A stretch of DNA of 37,600 nucleotides from Methanocella sp. PtaU1.Bin125. GTDB taxonomy: Archaea; Halobacteriota; Methanocellia; Methanocellales; Methanocellaceae. This document shows positions 9,188 through 17,610 of the stretch, piece after piece. The notes below the pieces were generated by a model. That model made no database searches. It was not told the origin of the DNA and was given only the letters and a program-made list of their open reading frames with translations. How positions within the stretch are numbered: position 1 is the stretch's first letter; the number at the start of each line of letters is the position of its first letter. The translations under genes were made by a program, and so were the position numbers. The DNA is taken from positions 1 to 37,600 of the forward strand of contig MVRA01000186.1 of the NCBI GenBank assembly GCA_002067315.1. The letters run 5' to 3'.

Positions 9188-10159
9188 ATGGCAGAAAGAC
9201 TGACAGTGGAAGATTTACCTGGCGTGGGGCCTGCTACCGCCGAAAAACTCAAAGAGGCAGGATACACATCCGTAGAGGCGATCGCTGTCGCATCGCCCGC
9301 AGAGCTGGCGTCGGCCGCGGAGGTCGGCGAGAACACCGCCGCCAAGATCGTCGCGGCGGCCAAGAAATGCGCCAACATCGGCGGCTTCGAGACCGGGGAC
9401 ACGGTGTTCGAGCGCCGCAAGGAAGTGGGCAAGCTCAAGACCAACTGCAATTCGCTGGACGAGCTGCTCGGCGGCGGCCTCGAGACGCAGTCGATCACGG
9501 AGTTCTACGGCGAGTTCGGCTCGGGAAAGACCCAGATCGGGCACCAGCTGGCCGTCAACGTGCAGCTTCCCCCCGAGGAGGGCGGGCTGGGCGGCTCCGT
9601 CATCATGATCGACACCGAGAACACCTTCAGGCCCGAGCGTATCGCCCAGATGGTGAAAGGGCTGAAGGGCGGCGAAGACCTGGACCCGGAAGAGTTCCTC
9701 AAGAACATCCACGTCGCGAGGGCGTACAACTCCAACCACCAGATCCTGCTGGTCGAGAGCGCCTCCGAGCTGGCCGAGAAGATGCGGGACTCGGACAAGC
9801 CCGTGCGGCTCATCATCGTGGACTCGCTCACCGCGCACTTCCGGAGCGAGTACGTGGGCCGGGGCACGCTGGCTGACCGGCAGCAGAAGCTGAACAAGCA
9901 CATGCACGACCTGATGCGGTTCGGCGACCTCAACAACGCCGTGGTCATGGTGACCAACCAGGTGCAGGCGAAGCCCGACGCGTTCTTCGGCGACCCGACC
10001 CGGCCGATCGGCGGCCATATCGTCGGCCATACCGCCACGTTCCGGCTCTATCTAAGAAAGAGCAAGGGCGAGAAGAGGATCGCGAGGCTGGTGGACAGCC
10101 CGAACCTGCCCGAAGGCGAGGCCATCTTCAGCGTGACGACCGAGGGACTGAAGGACTGA
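9188..10159 (+). CDS. radA: DNA repair and recombination protein RadA
   Basis: A 323-residue archaeal RecA/Rad51-family recombinase. It forms filaments on single-stranded DNA and catalyses ATP-dependent strand exchange. An N-terminal helix-hairpin-helix domain ([19 protein letters not shown], about 10-60) precedes the ATPase core with Walker [10 protein letters not shown], Walker B LIIVDS and the DNA-binding loop region around [21 protein letters not shown]. The ending [32 protein letters not shown] is typical, as is the length. The ATG is preceded by GAGGT at 9177-9181 with good spacing. No intein is present. It lies alone, opposite in direction to the surrounding kinases, and the downstream kinase converges on it after 54 bases containing T-rich runs (about 10168-10190) that can serve as an archaeal terminator. 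Confidence 0.98.
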   Translation: MAERLTVEDLPGVGPATAEKLKEAGYTSVEAIAVASPAELASAAEVGENTAAKIVAAAKKCANIGGFETGDTVFERRKEVGKLKTNCNSLDELLGGGLETQSITEFYGEFGSGKTQIGHQLAVNVQLPPEEGGLGGSVIMIDTENTFRPERIAQMVKGLKGGEDLDPEEFLKNIHVARAYNSNHQILLVESASELAEKMRDSDKPVRLIIVDSLTAHFRSEYVGRGTLADRQQKLNKHMHDLMRFGDLNNAVVMVTNQVQAKPDAFFGDPTRPIGGHIVGHTATFRLYLRKSKGEKRIARLVDSPNLPEGEAIFSVTTEGLKD

Positions 10160-10213
10160 ACCGGTCCCGTCCCTTTTCCCCATTTTCTGGTACAGGCAAG
10201 GCCTCGACGACAG

Positions 10214-13024
10214 CTAGTGCTCTCTGAACCGTACGACGAACGTGGCTCCAGGAGCCGGCAGCGTTTCGATATGGCCGCCAAGCTGGTCGACGAGGGCGGC
10301 GACCAGCCGCAAGCCCAGCGAAGGCCCGTTCCACAGGTTCATTCCGGGCGGCAGCCCCGGGCCGTCGTCGCTCACCGTCAGCGCGTACTCCCTGCCGTCA
10401 CCCGTCATGGCGACGCGGATGGTACCGGCCCGGCCTTCCCTGAACGCGTGCTTGAGGCTGTTCGTGACCAGCTCGTTGATGATCAGGCCGCAGGGAATGG
10501 CCGTATCGATGGCCAGCGAGACGCCCGTGACGCTGACGTCGACGGCGACGTTATGGCCGGTCATATAGGAGTCCCTCAGGTACGTGATCAGGCTGCTGAC
10601 GTACTCCGCGAAGTCGATGCGGGAGATGTCCCCCGACTGATAGAGCTTCTCGTGGATAAGCGCCATGGACCGGATCCGGTCCTGGCTCTCGCGGAGTGCC
10701 TGCGCGGTCTTCTCGTCACTGAGGCTCCCAGACTGGAGGCTGAGCAGGCTGGAGATGATCTGCATGTTGTTCTTGACCCGGTGGTGGATCTCCTTCAGCA
10801 GCACGTCCTTCTCGCGCAACGAGTCCAGCATCCGCTGTTCCGCCGCTTTGCGATCGGTGATGTCCTGGACGGCGGCCAGAACCCGGACGGCCTTGCGGTC
10901 CGTGCCCTCGCCGCTAAAGACGATCATCGCCTTTACATAGATCCAGCGGACCGCACGGTCAGACTGGCGGATGATGCGGTACTCCATCGTGTACCCGCCC
11001 GGCCCGTCGGGGTCGAGGCTGGCCGCAAGGGTCTCGTCCTGCCGATCGCCCGGATAGATGCAGTCCATGATCATCCCGGTCGTCAGCGGCGTGCCGGGCG
11101 CCACGCCATAGATCTCGTAGGTCTCGGGCGACCAGGCATGGCGGTCGTTGACGACATCCCAGTCAAAGGTGCCGAACTTTGCGGCAGCCGCGCACAGCCG
11201 GAACCGCTCCTCGCTCTCCCGCAGTGCCTGCTCGGCCCGCCGGCGATCGGTGATGTCCAGGATGACGACCAGGCCGGCCGGCCTGCCCATGTACTCGGTC
11301 AGCCCCGCCGTCATCAGATGCCAGCGTAGCTCTCCCGACTTCGTGAAGACCCTGGCCTCGTATCCCGAAGGCACCGGCTCGCCGCGCATCCTGGCCTCCG
11401 AGCGCGCTACTATCATCTTCCGGTCGTCCGGATGGAACCAGTCACCCAGGCGGAGCCCCGTTAATATCTCCTCCCGGGAATAGCCCATTTCCCGTTCCAG
11501 CGAGGGATTGACGTACACGAACCGGTCGCCCTGGTACATGAAAATGCCGGCCGGCGAAGTCTCCGCCAGCACCCGGAACTTGCTCTCGCTCTCCCGCAGC
11601 GCCTGCTCGGCCCGCTTCCGCCCGGTGACGTCGCGCGCGGTGCCACGATAGCCCGTTATCTCTCCGGACGGGCCCCGGACGGGCATCCCGCTGAGCTCGA
11701 GGTATACGACAGCCCCGTCCTTCCGCCGGACCTCAATCTCGATGAACTCTCCCAGGGTCGATTGCTCGATCAATTTACCCCGTTCGGATAACCAGTTCCT
11801 GGCGGTGATCGAGGCCAGCTCTTCCGGAGTCTTTCCGAGCGCTTCCCCCGGCTCGAAGCCGGTGACGTCCCGGACCTTCGGGCTCAGGTAGGTCAGCCGC
11901 TGGTCACGGTCCGTTTCCCAGACGATATCGCTGATGTTCTCGACCAGGCCGCGGTACTTCTGCTCGCTCGCGCGGAGGCTCTGCCGCGACCGCTCCAGCG
12001 CTTCGAGCGTCTCGTTGATCTTTTCACCGAAGGCTGACACCTCGTCGTCCCCGCTGACAGTCAGCCGGCCGGAAAAATCGTCGTCAGCGCCGATCTGGCT
12101 GATCCTCCTGCTCATCCTGACGATCTGGCCGACCACGAATTTATCGACCAGGAAGACTCCAAGGACGGCGACAGGTATGCTCAAGATGAGCAGGATCACA
12201 ATGATGTTGAGAATGCTCGTCTGCCACTGTGCGTAGATCGTCCGGGGGAGATCCACGCGCAGGCCCGTCACCGGGCTCCCGTACACGTCCCATAAGACCG
12301 CATAGCCGCTCACCAGGCTGCCATTGACCGGTGCAACCAGTACCGCGCCGTCGCCGGAACTCCGCGCAGCGTCGGACAGGTCCGGCGTGCCCTCGCTGTC
12401 CAGTGGCACCAGGGCCATCCGGATGCCCGCGATCTCCTCCAGGCGGTCGATCTCGCCACGGTCGAGGAAACGGCCCATGATGATTGTGCCCTTCGAGGGG
12501 CCCGTTGCCTCGCTGTTCTTCACCGGGTAGGCGCTGATCATCATCGGGCCGCCGGGGAGCGATATGATCCCCGATAGCCGGTCGGAATGCGACGATCTGA
12601 ACAGCGGGCTCCCGGGGCCCAAGTGATCTGTGAGACCATCGGGGACCGGGGCTTCGCCGCTCCCGGCGAGGTCGACGCTTTTGATGTAGGTCACGCTATC
12701 GTTCGCATCGGCCAGCACGACGACGTTCATGCGCAGGTTCAGCAGCGTCGCGTCCACGAAGTTCGCGTCGATGTAGCCGGGGTCGCGATCGATCAGGTAG
12801 CGGGCGGTGTCGTCCCAGTTCGCGTAGTCCGCCACCGTGGAGTCGATTGAGGACCGGTCGTTCTCTATCAGGCGCAGGGCAGTGCTCACGTCCTCTCTCA
12901 CGCTCTGCGCCTCGAGATCCGTGTAACTTTGTAATAAAACGGCCTGCGCCGCTGTGTAAACTAAAAAAATCCACGCGATGATCGTGATGGCGGCAATAAT
13001 CAGCGTCTTAGAGCGTACTCGCAT
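10214..13024 (-). CDS. membrane histidine kinase, CHASE4-HAMP-PAS x3-HisKA_2-HATPase
   Basis: A 936-residue sensor kinase and the longest of the local set. A membrane segment at about 8-30 and another at about 270-298 flank a CHASE4 domain ([34 protein letters not shown]). HAMP follows, then three PAS/PAC units (about 360-475, 485-600, 610-735), then HisKA_2 with [11 protein letters not shown] (probable phospho-His H748) and an ATPase domain with INELVTNSLKHAF and SDDGPGLPPG. Compared with the paralogue at 6312-8783 it carries one additional PAS (the MGYSREEILTG-containing unit), showing domain gain or loss after duplication. It converges on radA. The upstream flank shares a promoter-like element with the paralogue. 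Confidence 0.93.
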   Translation of the reverse strand: MRVRSKTLIIAAITIIAWIFLVYTAAQAVLLQSYTDLEAQSVREDVSTALRLIENDRSSIDSTVADYANWDDTARYLIDRDPGYIDANFVDATLLNLRMNVVVLADANDSVTYIKSVDLAGSGEAPVPDGLTDHLGPGSPLFRSSHSDRLSGIISLPGGPMMISAYPVKNSEATGPSKGTIIMGRFLDRGEIDRLEEIAGIRMALVPLDSEGTPDLSDAARSSGDGAVLVAPVNGSLVSGYAVLWDVYGSPVTGLRVDLPRTIYAQWQTSILNIIVILLILSIPVAVLGVFLVDKFVVGQIVRMSRRISQIGADDDFSGRLTVSGDDEVSAFGEKINETLEALERSRQSLRASEQKYRGLVENISDIVWETDRDQRLTYLSPKVRDVTGFEPGEALGKTPEELASITARNWLSERGKLIEQSTLGEFIEIEVRRKDGAVVYLELSGMPVRGPSGEITGYRGTARDVTGRKRAEQALRESESKFRVLAETSPAGIFMYQGDRFVYVNPSLEREMGYSREEILTGLRLGDWFHPDDRKMIVARSEARMRGEPVPSGYEARVFTKSGELRWHLMTAGLTEYMGRPAGLVVILDITDRRRAEQALRESEERFRLCAAAAKFGTFDWDVVNDRHAWSPETYEIYGVAPGTPLTTGMIMDCIYPGDRQDETLAASLDPDGPGGYTMEYRIIRQSDRAVRWIYVKAMIVFSGEGTDRKAVRVLAAVQDITDRKAAEQRMLDSLREKDVLLKEIHHRVKNNMQIISSLLSLQSGSLSDEKTAQALRESQDRIRSMALIHEKLYQSGDISRIDFAEYVSSLITYLRDSYMTGHNVAVDVSVTGVSLAIDTAIPCGLIINELVTNSLKHAFREGRAGTIRVAMTGDGREYALTVSDDGPGLPPGMNLWNGPSLGLRLVAALVDQLGGHIETLPAPGATFVVRFREH

Positions 13025-13453
13025 CGTTTCCCCGTTTTACTTTTTATTACCATGAACAAGCAGATGATTAACCAATCGAATTGCTAAATATATTGTTTAT
13101 AATTATGCGATACACGACAGATATAATAAACATAATCTTCAAAACGCGTAATTACATTTCTGAGATAAGTCCCATTTCTACCGGCGACTGGCCCTGGCGG
13201 CGATTCGACGGGGCAGTGGGGCTACGGCGTGAGGGCTTTGACCTGTGGCGGGCCCGGCGACTTAGGTTCCGGAAGCCCATGCCGGGCGGGGGCACCGGGC
13301 GCTGGTTGGCGGTCAGAGTGTATTCGCGACTATCGCGGGCCACGACGACGCGACCGTCCCGGCGTAGCCGCTATGGTACCTATGATAATAATTAGCCATA
13401 TCATATTAATTATTATAATAAAACAGCATACAGTACTAATTAATGGAGCCTGT
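13025..13453. other. gene-free stretch with kinase promoter, kinase remnant and downstream promoter
   Basis: 13025-13150 is AT-rich and contains the element ATAATAAACATAATCTT (13123-13139) shared with the other CHASE4 kinase. 13151-13360 holds a probable decayed kinase end (separate entry). 13380-13450 is again AT-rich, with TATA-like ATTATTATAATAAAA near 13412-13426, suitable for driving the plus-strand gene at 13454. Confidence 0.55.
13151..13360 (-). pseudogene. probable decayed C-terminus of a HisKA_2 histidine kinase
   Basis: On the minus strand one frame reads ARDSREYTLTANQRPVPPPG and then MGFRN, which aligns with GDGREYALTVSDDGPGLPPG followed by MNLWN of the adjacent kinase. The DDGPGL box is destroyed. 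After a frame change another frame gives SPGPPQVKALTP, interrupted by a stop, resembling SLGLRLVAAL. GC content contrasts with the AT-rich flanks on both sides. Similarity is weaker than in the remnant at 3609-3920, so this call is less certain. It lies directly upstream of the intact kinase and on the same strand. Confidence 0.55.
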
Positions 13454-13984
13454 ATGAATGTCGAAAGACCGGACTGTTTTCAGGGCCTGGACATCGTCTC
13501 CGAGCTGATCGTCAGCCGCTGCGGCTTCAACCCCGACGACCTCTTCGCCGTCAGGGCCTGCCCGGGGTGCGGCCGGCAGCCCGGGGTAGCGGGCGCCGTG
13601 GACCTCGCCGGCAACGGCAGTTTTTCCGTCCGGATCAAAGGCCCGGGCCAGGACCCGATCGAGCTGCCGGGGAGCGAGCTCCTGTACTGCCAGTGTCATC
13701 GCTGCGGCTCCATCTATTGCGTCATCGTGTTCGGGCCGGCGAATTACGAAGACGCCGTAATCACCGAATACCTGATCGTCCGGGAAGACCGGTTCCTGAG
13801 CAACGCGACCCGGCAGCTTAGAGTGCTGACCCGCGAGGGCCGCCGGCCGGCGGACGTCGGGGAATGGATCACGTCGCGGCTGACCCGCGCGATCAACGAC
13901 GCCCTCGCCGTGATGGACAGCGAGCTGTGCCTGGCCGAAGAGAGCTGGAGCGAGTCCCGGTACCGGAAAAAGTGGTTTTTATAG
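13454..13984 (+). CDS. unknown protein with two Cys-pair motifs
   Basis: A 176-residue soluble protein, not recognised. Near residue 36 it has CPGCGR and near residue 78 YCQCHRCGSIYC, which together could bind a zinc ion as a zinc ribbon. The C-terminal half (LIVREDRFLSNATRQLRVL, then SRLTRAINDALAVMDSELCLAEE) looks helical. The reading frame is open further upstream, but ATG 13454 has GGAGCC just before it and an AT-rich promoter before that, so the longer form is unlikely. A single gene between the kinase cluster and a methyltransferase. Confidence 0.75.
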   Translation: MNVERPDCFQGLDIVSELIVSRCGFNPDDLFAVRACPGCGRQPGVAGAVDLAGNGSFSVRIKGPGQDPIELPGSELLYCQCHRCGSIYCVIVFGPANYEDAVITEYLIVREDRFLSNATRQLRVLTREGRRPADVGEWITSRLTRAINDALAVMDSELCLAEESWSESRYRKKWFL

Positions 13985-14085
13985 GCCGTGCACGACTCTC
14001 CGGGACCCGGCCCGGTCTGTAGCGTCTGGCTCGGCAACTATTTTTACCTGCGGGACAATGATTCAGCCATCGCGAGGTTTGCTTT

Positions 14086-14676
14086 ATGGCTGCACAACGG
14101 TCGCAGGCTGCGACCTTCAAGGAACCGAACCGTTTTCTGGCGGCTTTCCAGGCGTTCACCTATCGCGTCATAGCCCGCTCCTATTACCGGCCATATATCG
14201 AGAGCCTGGGCCTCCGGGGCGACGAGCGGGTGCTCGAGTACGGCTCCGGCCCCGGCGTCGCGTCGCAGCTCCTGGCGCAGGCCCTGCCGGACGGCCACCT
14301 GACCTGCGTCGACATCTCCCGGGTCTGGATGGGCTACGTGAAGAAAGTGGCCGACAAATATTCGAACGTCGACCTGATGCACGGCGACGTTGCAGACCTG
14401 GACATACCATTGGAGTCCTATGACGTCGTCTTTGTCCACTACATCTTGCACGACATCCCGGCGAGATTTCAGCGGGAGAAGATGCGCATCGTCCTGAGCA
14501 AGCTCAAAAAGGGCGGCCGATGCTATATCCGCGAGCCGACGAGTCCCGCGCATGGCATCGCGCCGGAAGAGATCCGGGCCATCATGCGGGAGAACGGGCT
14601 ACGCGAGACGGGCGCGGCAACGGGGAAGAGCCCGCAGGGCGCGCCGACGTTCCAGGGCGTGTACGAAAAGCTGTAG
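14086..14676 (+). CDS. class I SAM-dependent methyltransferase
   Basis: A 196-residue protein with the Rossmann-type methyltransferase core. Motif I is VLEYGSGPGVASQLL (about 49-63), the acidic end of strand 2 is LTCVDIS, motif II/III is DLMHGDVADL, and motif IV is YDVVFVHYILHDI. This resembles small ubiE/Methyltransf_11/25-type enzymes that act on small molecules or quinone-like substrates; the substrate is unknown. It stands alone, convergent with the small gene at 14687-14983, with about ten bases between the stops. Confidence 0.85.
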   Translation: MAAQRSQAATFKEPNRFLAAFQAFTYRVIARSYYRPYIESLGLRGDERVLEYGSGPGVASQLLAQALPDGHLTCVDISRVWMGYVKKVADKYSNVDLMHGDVADLDIPLESYDVVFVHYILHDIPARFQREKMRIVLSKLKKGGRCYIREPTSPAHGIAPEEIRAIMRENGLRETGAATGKSPQGAPTFQGVYEKL

Positions 14677-14686
14677 CAGGGTAATT

Positions 14687-14983
14687 TTATTTCATCGGCG
14701 GCTTGCGCCAGTCAGGGAGGTCCCTGATCGGCTCGATGATCGGGCGGTAGTCGGGGTCTTCCGCGCGCTTCTTGCGCATGTACTCCCGCTGGTACGCGGT
14801 CCGGTCGAACGCGGTCAGGCCGGCGGAGGCTTTCAGGTCGTGGATCAGATGGTCCAGTTCCTTGACGCTGTCGCGGATGTCCGCGTCGCCGTTTGAGACC
14901 CTGGCCTTCATGGACTCGGTCAGTTTGCCGATCTCGTCCAGAAGCTTTAAAAGTTCGGCTTGACGTTGAGTTTTCTTGTTCAT
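14687..14983 (-). CDS. small charged helical protein, unknown
   Basis: A 98-residue protein starting MNKKTQRQAELLKLLDEIGK. The first 60 residues have a heptad-like pattern (LLKLLDEIGKL, VKELDHLIHDLKA) and may form a coiled coil; the end is basic and proline-rich (YMRKKRAEDPDYRPIIEPIRD). No known family recognised. A nine-residue longer form is possible, but the internal ATG is the more natural start. The upstream flank (15000-15293) carries the palindromes and GGTATAG repeats described separately. Confidence 0.6.
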   Translation of the reverse strand: MNKKTQRQAELLKLLDEIGKLTESMKARVSNGDADIRDSVKELDHLIHDLKASAGLTAFDRTAYQREYMRKKRAEDPDYRPIIEPIRDLPDWRKPPMK

Positions 14984-15293
14984 CGTAATCGGCCGTCCGG
15001 GTCCCGGCACTTCACGCCACCGGGCTGGCGACTCTTTTTATCAGCCCGATGGTATAAAGGTTTGGTCAAACAGTTTGTGGCATTGCCATTTTGGAGTATA
15101 GAGGTTGGTATAGTCTGTGTGGTATAGTTCTGTGCGGTATAGAGTCGTCAGCCTCAACATGTTAGTCTAACTATATATATTTTATTGTTAGACTAACGTC
15201 AATACTGCCCGGTAAATACATCGCGGTTACAGACCCCCGATCGAGAGTTTCTGTGCAATAATTTTTAATGCCTTCAGGGCAGCATAGGTAGTT
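14984..15293. other. divergent intergenic region with iterons and operator palindromes
   Basis: No gene. After a GC-rich start it carries a GGTATAAAG element (near 15050), GGAGTATAG (15093-15101) and GGTATAG at 15107-15113, 15121-15127 and 15136-15142 (spacing 14-15), then two 11-bp palindromes around a TATA-like run. A further TATA-like stretch (about 15255-15268) lies about 30 bases upstream of the next start codon. Confidence 0.6.
15161..15197. promoter_or_regulatory. paired palindromic operators flanking a TATA run
   Basis: GTTAGTCTAAC at 15161-15171 and GTTAGACTAAC at 15187-15197 are each perfect palindromes around one central base. Their centres are 26 bases apart and they enclose CTATATATATTTTATT. 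Two identical dyads at about two and a half helical turns around a TATA-like core are what one expects of a dimeric regulator controlling access to the promoter. The controlled gene may be the one at 15294 (plus) or 14983 (minus). Confidence 0.65.
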
Positions 15294-16031
15294 GTGAACG
15301 ACCGGACAGGGCAGGACTGTGTGATACATGGCGATTCGCGGATAGCCTATAACGTCGTGTACAGCCGCAGGAAGAGCGTCGGCATCACCGTCTTCCCGAC
15401 GGGCGAGGTGCGCGTCGCCGCTCCCGCAAGGATGAGCCAGGCCGAGGTCCGGGGGCTCGTCGCCGAAAAGGCCCGGTGGATCGATAAGAAGCTCCGCGAG
15501 TTCCGGGCGGAGGGCGGCCGGGACGCGACCAAGAAGTACGTCGACGGCGAGGCTTTTCTCTACCTGGGAAAGGAGTACCTGCTCAACGTCGCGACGGGCG
15601 ACCACGGCCCGCTGGTGACGCTGGGCGACAGCCGTTTGAACGTCATCCTGCCGCCGGGCGTCGGGGGCGAGAAGCGGGCGGAAATGGTGCGGGGCGCCGT
15701 GTTCGAGTGGTACCGTTTCCACGCCGAGATGGCCATTGATCAGGCGTTGAACGTATATTCTCCCCGGCTGGGCATTCTGCCGCTGCCGTATAAAGTCAAA
15801 AACCTGTCGAAGCGCTGGGGCAGCTGCACCGCGCAGAACCTGCTGAACTTCAACGCCAAGATCGTGATGGCCCCGCGAGAGCAGCTGGAGTACGTGGTCG
15901 CGCACGAGCTGTGCCATGCGCGCGTCAAAGACCACTCGGCCCGGTTCTGGGCGCTGATGGGCCAGGTCATGCCCGGCTACGCGGCGGCGAAAAAGGCGCT
16001 GCGGAAAGACGGGTGGAAGTACGAGCTGTGA
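15294..16031 (+). CDS. YgjP/DUF45-type putative zinc metallopeptidase (SprT-like fold)
   Basis: A 245-residue protein starting with GTG. The C-terminal part carries the DUF45 signature: KNLSKRWGSC, then the zincin motif HELCH (about 203-207) and the third-ligand region KDHSARFWALMGQVMP, ending in a lysine-rich tail. The N-terminal half contains the beta-rich SVGITVFPTGEVRVAAPARMS block typical of the family. Members are annotated as predicted metal-dependent hydrolases; a peptidase activity is inferred from the motif. Stands alone; regulated perhaps through the palindromes upstream. Confidence 0.88.
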   Translation: MNDRTGQDCVIHGDSRIAYNVVYSRRKSVGITVFPTGEVRVAAPARMSQAEVRGLVAEKARWIDKKLREFRAEGGRDATKKYVDGEAFLYLGKEYLLNVATGDHGPLVTLGDSRLNVILPPGVGGEKRAEMVRGAVFEWYRFHAEMAIDQALNVYSPRLGILPLPYKVKNLSKRWGSCTAQNLLNFNAKIVMAPREQLEYVVAHELCHARVKDHSARFWALMGQVMPGYAAAKKALRKDGWKYEL

Positions 16032-16358
16032 TTAACATTTCAGAATAACCGGGCGAGACCAGCGCTTCAGGCAAAGCGTTTATGTGCTTAAAACCATTAG
16101 CTACAAGCAGATTTGTCGCGTCGCGATGTCATGGCGGGCGTAAAAACGCAACGAAAAGGCTGTTCTTCGTCCGGGCCGCCGCGACGCCGCCATGAACGGC
16201 ACTGTCCGGGAGGCCTGGCCCGGCAATGCAATGCCGTATCTGTATTTCATGGACATGGGATTACAGCAGATTACTGTGGTCCTGGAGAGTGTCTGAACTC
16301 TTCACATGGTCGTTGAGAGAAAAAGGGCAATTTCAGCCCTGTTAAACAGGTGATATCT
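16032..16358. other. intergenic region, leader of flavodoxin-like gene with overlapping hairpins
   Basis: No gene is supported here. A TATA-like GTTTATGTGCTTA lies near 16078-16090. Just before the next start codon AGGGC (16324-16328) can pair with GCCCT (16336-16340), while CCTGTT-A-AACAGG (16338-16350) forms a competing palindrome that includes the first bases of the AGGTGAT ribosome site (16348-16354). Confidence 0.5.
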
Positions 16359-17090
16359 ATGAAAGTGCTGGCAATCAACACCAGCCCGGAGAGGGAACGG
16401 AGCGCTGTCTCGCTGCTCCTGGAACCTTTCCTGGACGGGCTGAGGGAGTCCGGGGCGGAAGCGGAGCTTTATTATGCTTGCGACCTGATAATGAGTACAT
16501 CTCCGGAATGCGACGATATTCAGTGGTTGCGGCGGAAGATGGGCAGGGCAGACATCCTCGTCCTTGCCTCGCCGCTTTACTTCGATGGCCGTACCGGCCC
16601 CGAGGGGGCGACGCCATCGCTGAAGATGTTGCTGGAAAGGCTGATCCCCGGGACACAAACGTCCACAGACATGCCTTACGAGCATGCGGCTCACATTGCT
16701 CGAGAGGATGTGGGCCTCAATAAGATCGTCATCGTCTCCGGCAGCGGATTCTGGGAGATCGGCGGCGCCGGCCCGGTGATGAGCAGCGTTGAAAAGCTCT
16801 GCAACGACACGTTTCCCGGGCTCGCGGGCGACATCGCCGCAGGCCGGGGCGTAACGCTCCGGGGCGCGATAACCCGGGGCATGCTGGACTGGGAAGTCAT
16901 CGGCAGGGCCCGGGAGGCCGGCTGCCGGCTGGCGTACGAGGAGGAGGTGCCGCCGACGGCACACGACAGAGCGCGACGGGAGGCCGTGACCCGTGACGTT
17001 TACGGTCAGATCATGAACGCTAATGCCCCCCGGAAAGCCGCATCGCAGCTGGTGCCGGTCCCGGTGAGGTGTGCACAGAAGGAGGATTAG
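16359..17090 (+). CDS. flavodoxin-fold NAD(P)H-dependent FMN reductase-like protein
   Basis: A 243-residue soluble protein. MKVLAINTSPERERSAVSLLLEPFL is the phosphate-binding loop start of the flavodoxin/FMN-reductase fold, and ADILVLASPLYFDGRTGP is the second FMN contact loop, followed by the SLKMLLERLIP helix. No Cys cluster for FeS centres is present, unlike the flavoprotein at 24861. The ATG at 16359 is chosen because AGGTGAT (16348-16354) is well spaced; a GTG three codons earlier is less likely. Its stop codon lies inside the Shine-Dalgarno sequence of the McrD gene (GGAGGATTAG), so the two are translationally coupled. A redox role linked to MCR is suggested by this coupling only. Confidence 0.85.
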   Translation: MKVLAINTSPERERSAVSLLLEPFLDGLRESGAEAELYYACDLIMSTSPECDDIQWLRRKMGRADILVLASPLYFDGRTGPEGATPSLKMLLERLIPGTQTSTDMPYEHAAHIAREDVGLNKIVIVSGSGFWEIGGAGPVMSSVEKLCNDTFPGLAGDIAAGRGVTLRGAITRGMLDWEVIGRAREAGCRLAYEEEVPPTAHDRARREAVTRDVYGQIMNANAPRKAASQLVPVPVRCAQKED

Positions 17091-17094
17091 GAAA

Positions 17095-17601
17095 ATGTCG
17101 AGGTTCAACAAACCCATCTCGGGAAAAACGGACGAGAACGGACGAATGCAGATCGAGGTCTTTCCGCAGCGGGTGCTCAACGTCGAGACCGCCCAGCAGC
17201 TGATCGACGAGCTGAACGCGATCGAGGGCATCAGCCGGATCGTGGTGTTCGGCCCCCGCCTGCCGAAGGAAAACCCGGACGACCTGCTGGACCTGAAGTA
17301 CGGCAAGGTCGAGAAAAAATACCTGAACATCAAGGGCGAGCAGGTCGAGCTCACGGTCCAGGTCGGCCGGATATGGATAGAGATCGAGGGCCCGGAGGTC
17401 GTGGAACAGGTCAGGGCCGCTGCAGAGAAGGCGCTGCCGTTCCCGTTCGAGATGTACGAGGGCCTGTACATCCGGAAACAGAAGACGGTCACCGACTACG
17501 CGCGCAGGGGCGGGAAGGTCGACAAGGTCAACATAGGGCTGTTCGACCCGAAGGACAAGCGAAACCCTGTCTGCTGCAGCGACAAGCATGAGCAGGCGTG
17601 A
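17095..17601 (+). CDS. mcrD: McrD family protein (methyl-coenzyme M reductase operon protein D)
   Basis: A 168-residue McrD homologue, with IEVFPQRVLNVETAQQLIDE at the start, GISRIVVFGPRLPKENP, VELTVQVGRIWIEIEG, and the characteristic LPFPFEMYEGLYIRKQKTVTDYAR near the end. McrD is encoded in mcr operons of methanogens and ANME archaea, is not part of the purified enzyme, and is thought to help MCR assembly or activation. Here no mcrA, mcrB, mcrC or mcrG gene is next to it. It follows a flavodoxin-like gene with coupled translation (GGAGG before the ATG). It may be a second, free-standing McrD, or the only one if this genome has a dispersed mcr set. Family assignment is strong. Confidence 0.92.
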   Translation: MSRFNKPISGKTDENGRMQIEVFPQRVLNVETAQQLIDELNAIEGISRIVVFGPRLPKENPDDLLDLKYGKVEKKYLNIKGEQVELTVQVGRIWIEIEGPEVVEQVRAAAEKALPFPFEMYEGLYIRKQKTVTDYARRGGKVDKVNIGLFDPKDKRNPVCCSDKHEQA

Positions 17602-17610
17602 GCCGCTTGC

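Noticed and set aside
9188-10159. Intein in radA
   Set aside because: The gene has the normal 323 codons with uninterrupted Walker A region.
13229-13453. 75-codon upstream extension of the gene at 13454
   Set aside because: It runs through the decayed kinase and the AT-rich promoter; an internal ATG with a ribosome site fits better.
16113-16316. 67-codon plus-strand frame in the intergenic region
   Set aside because: No ribosome site, unusual composition, no similarity recognised.
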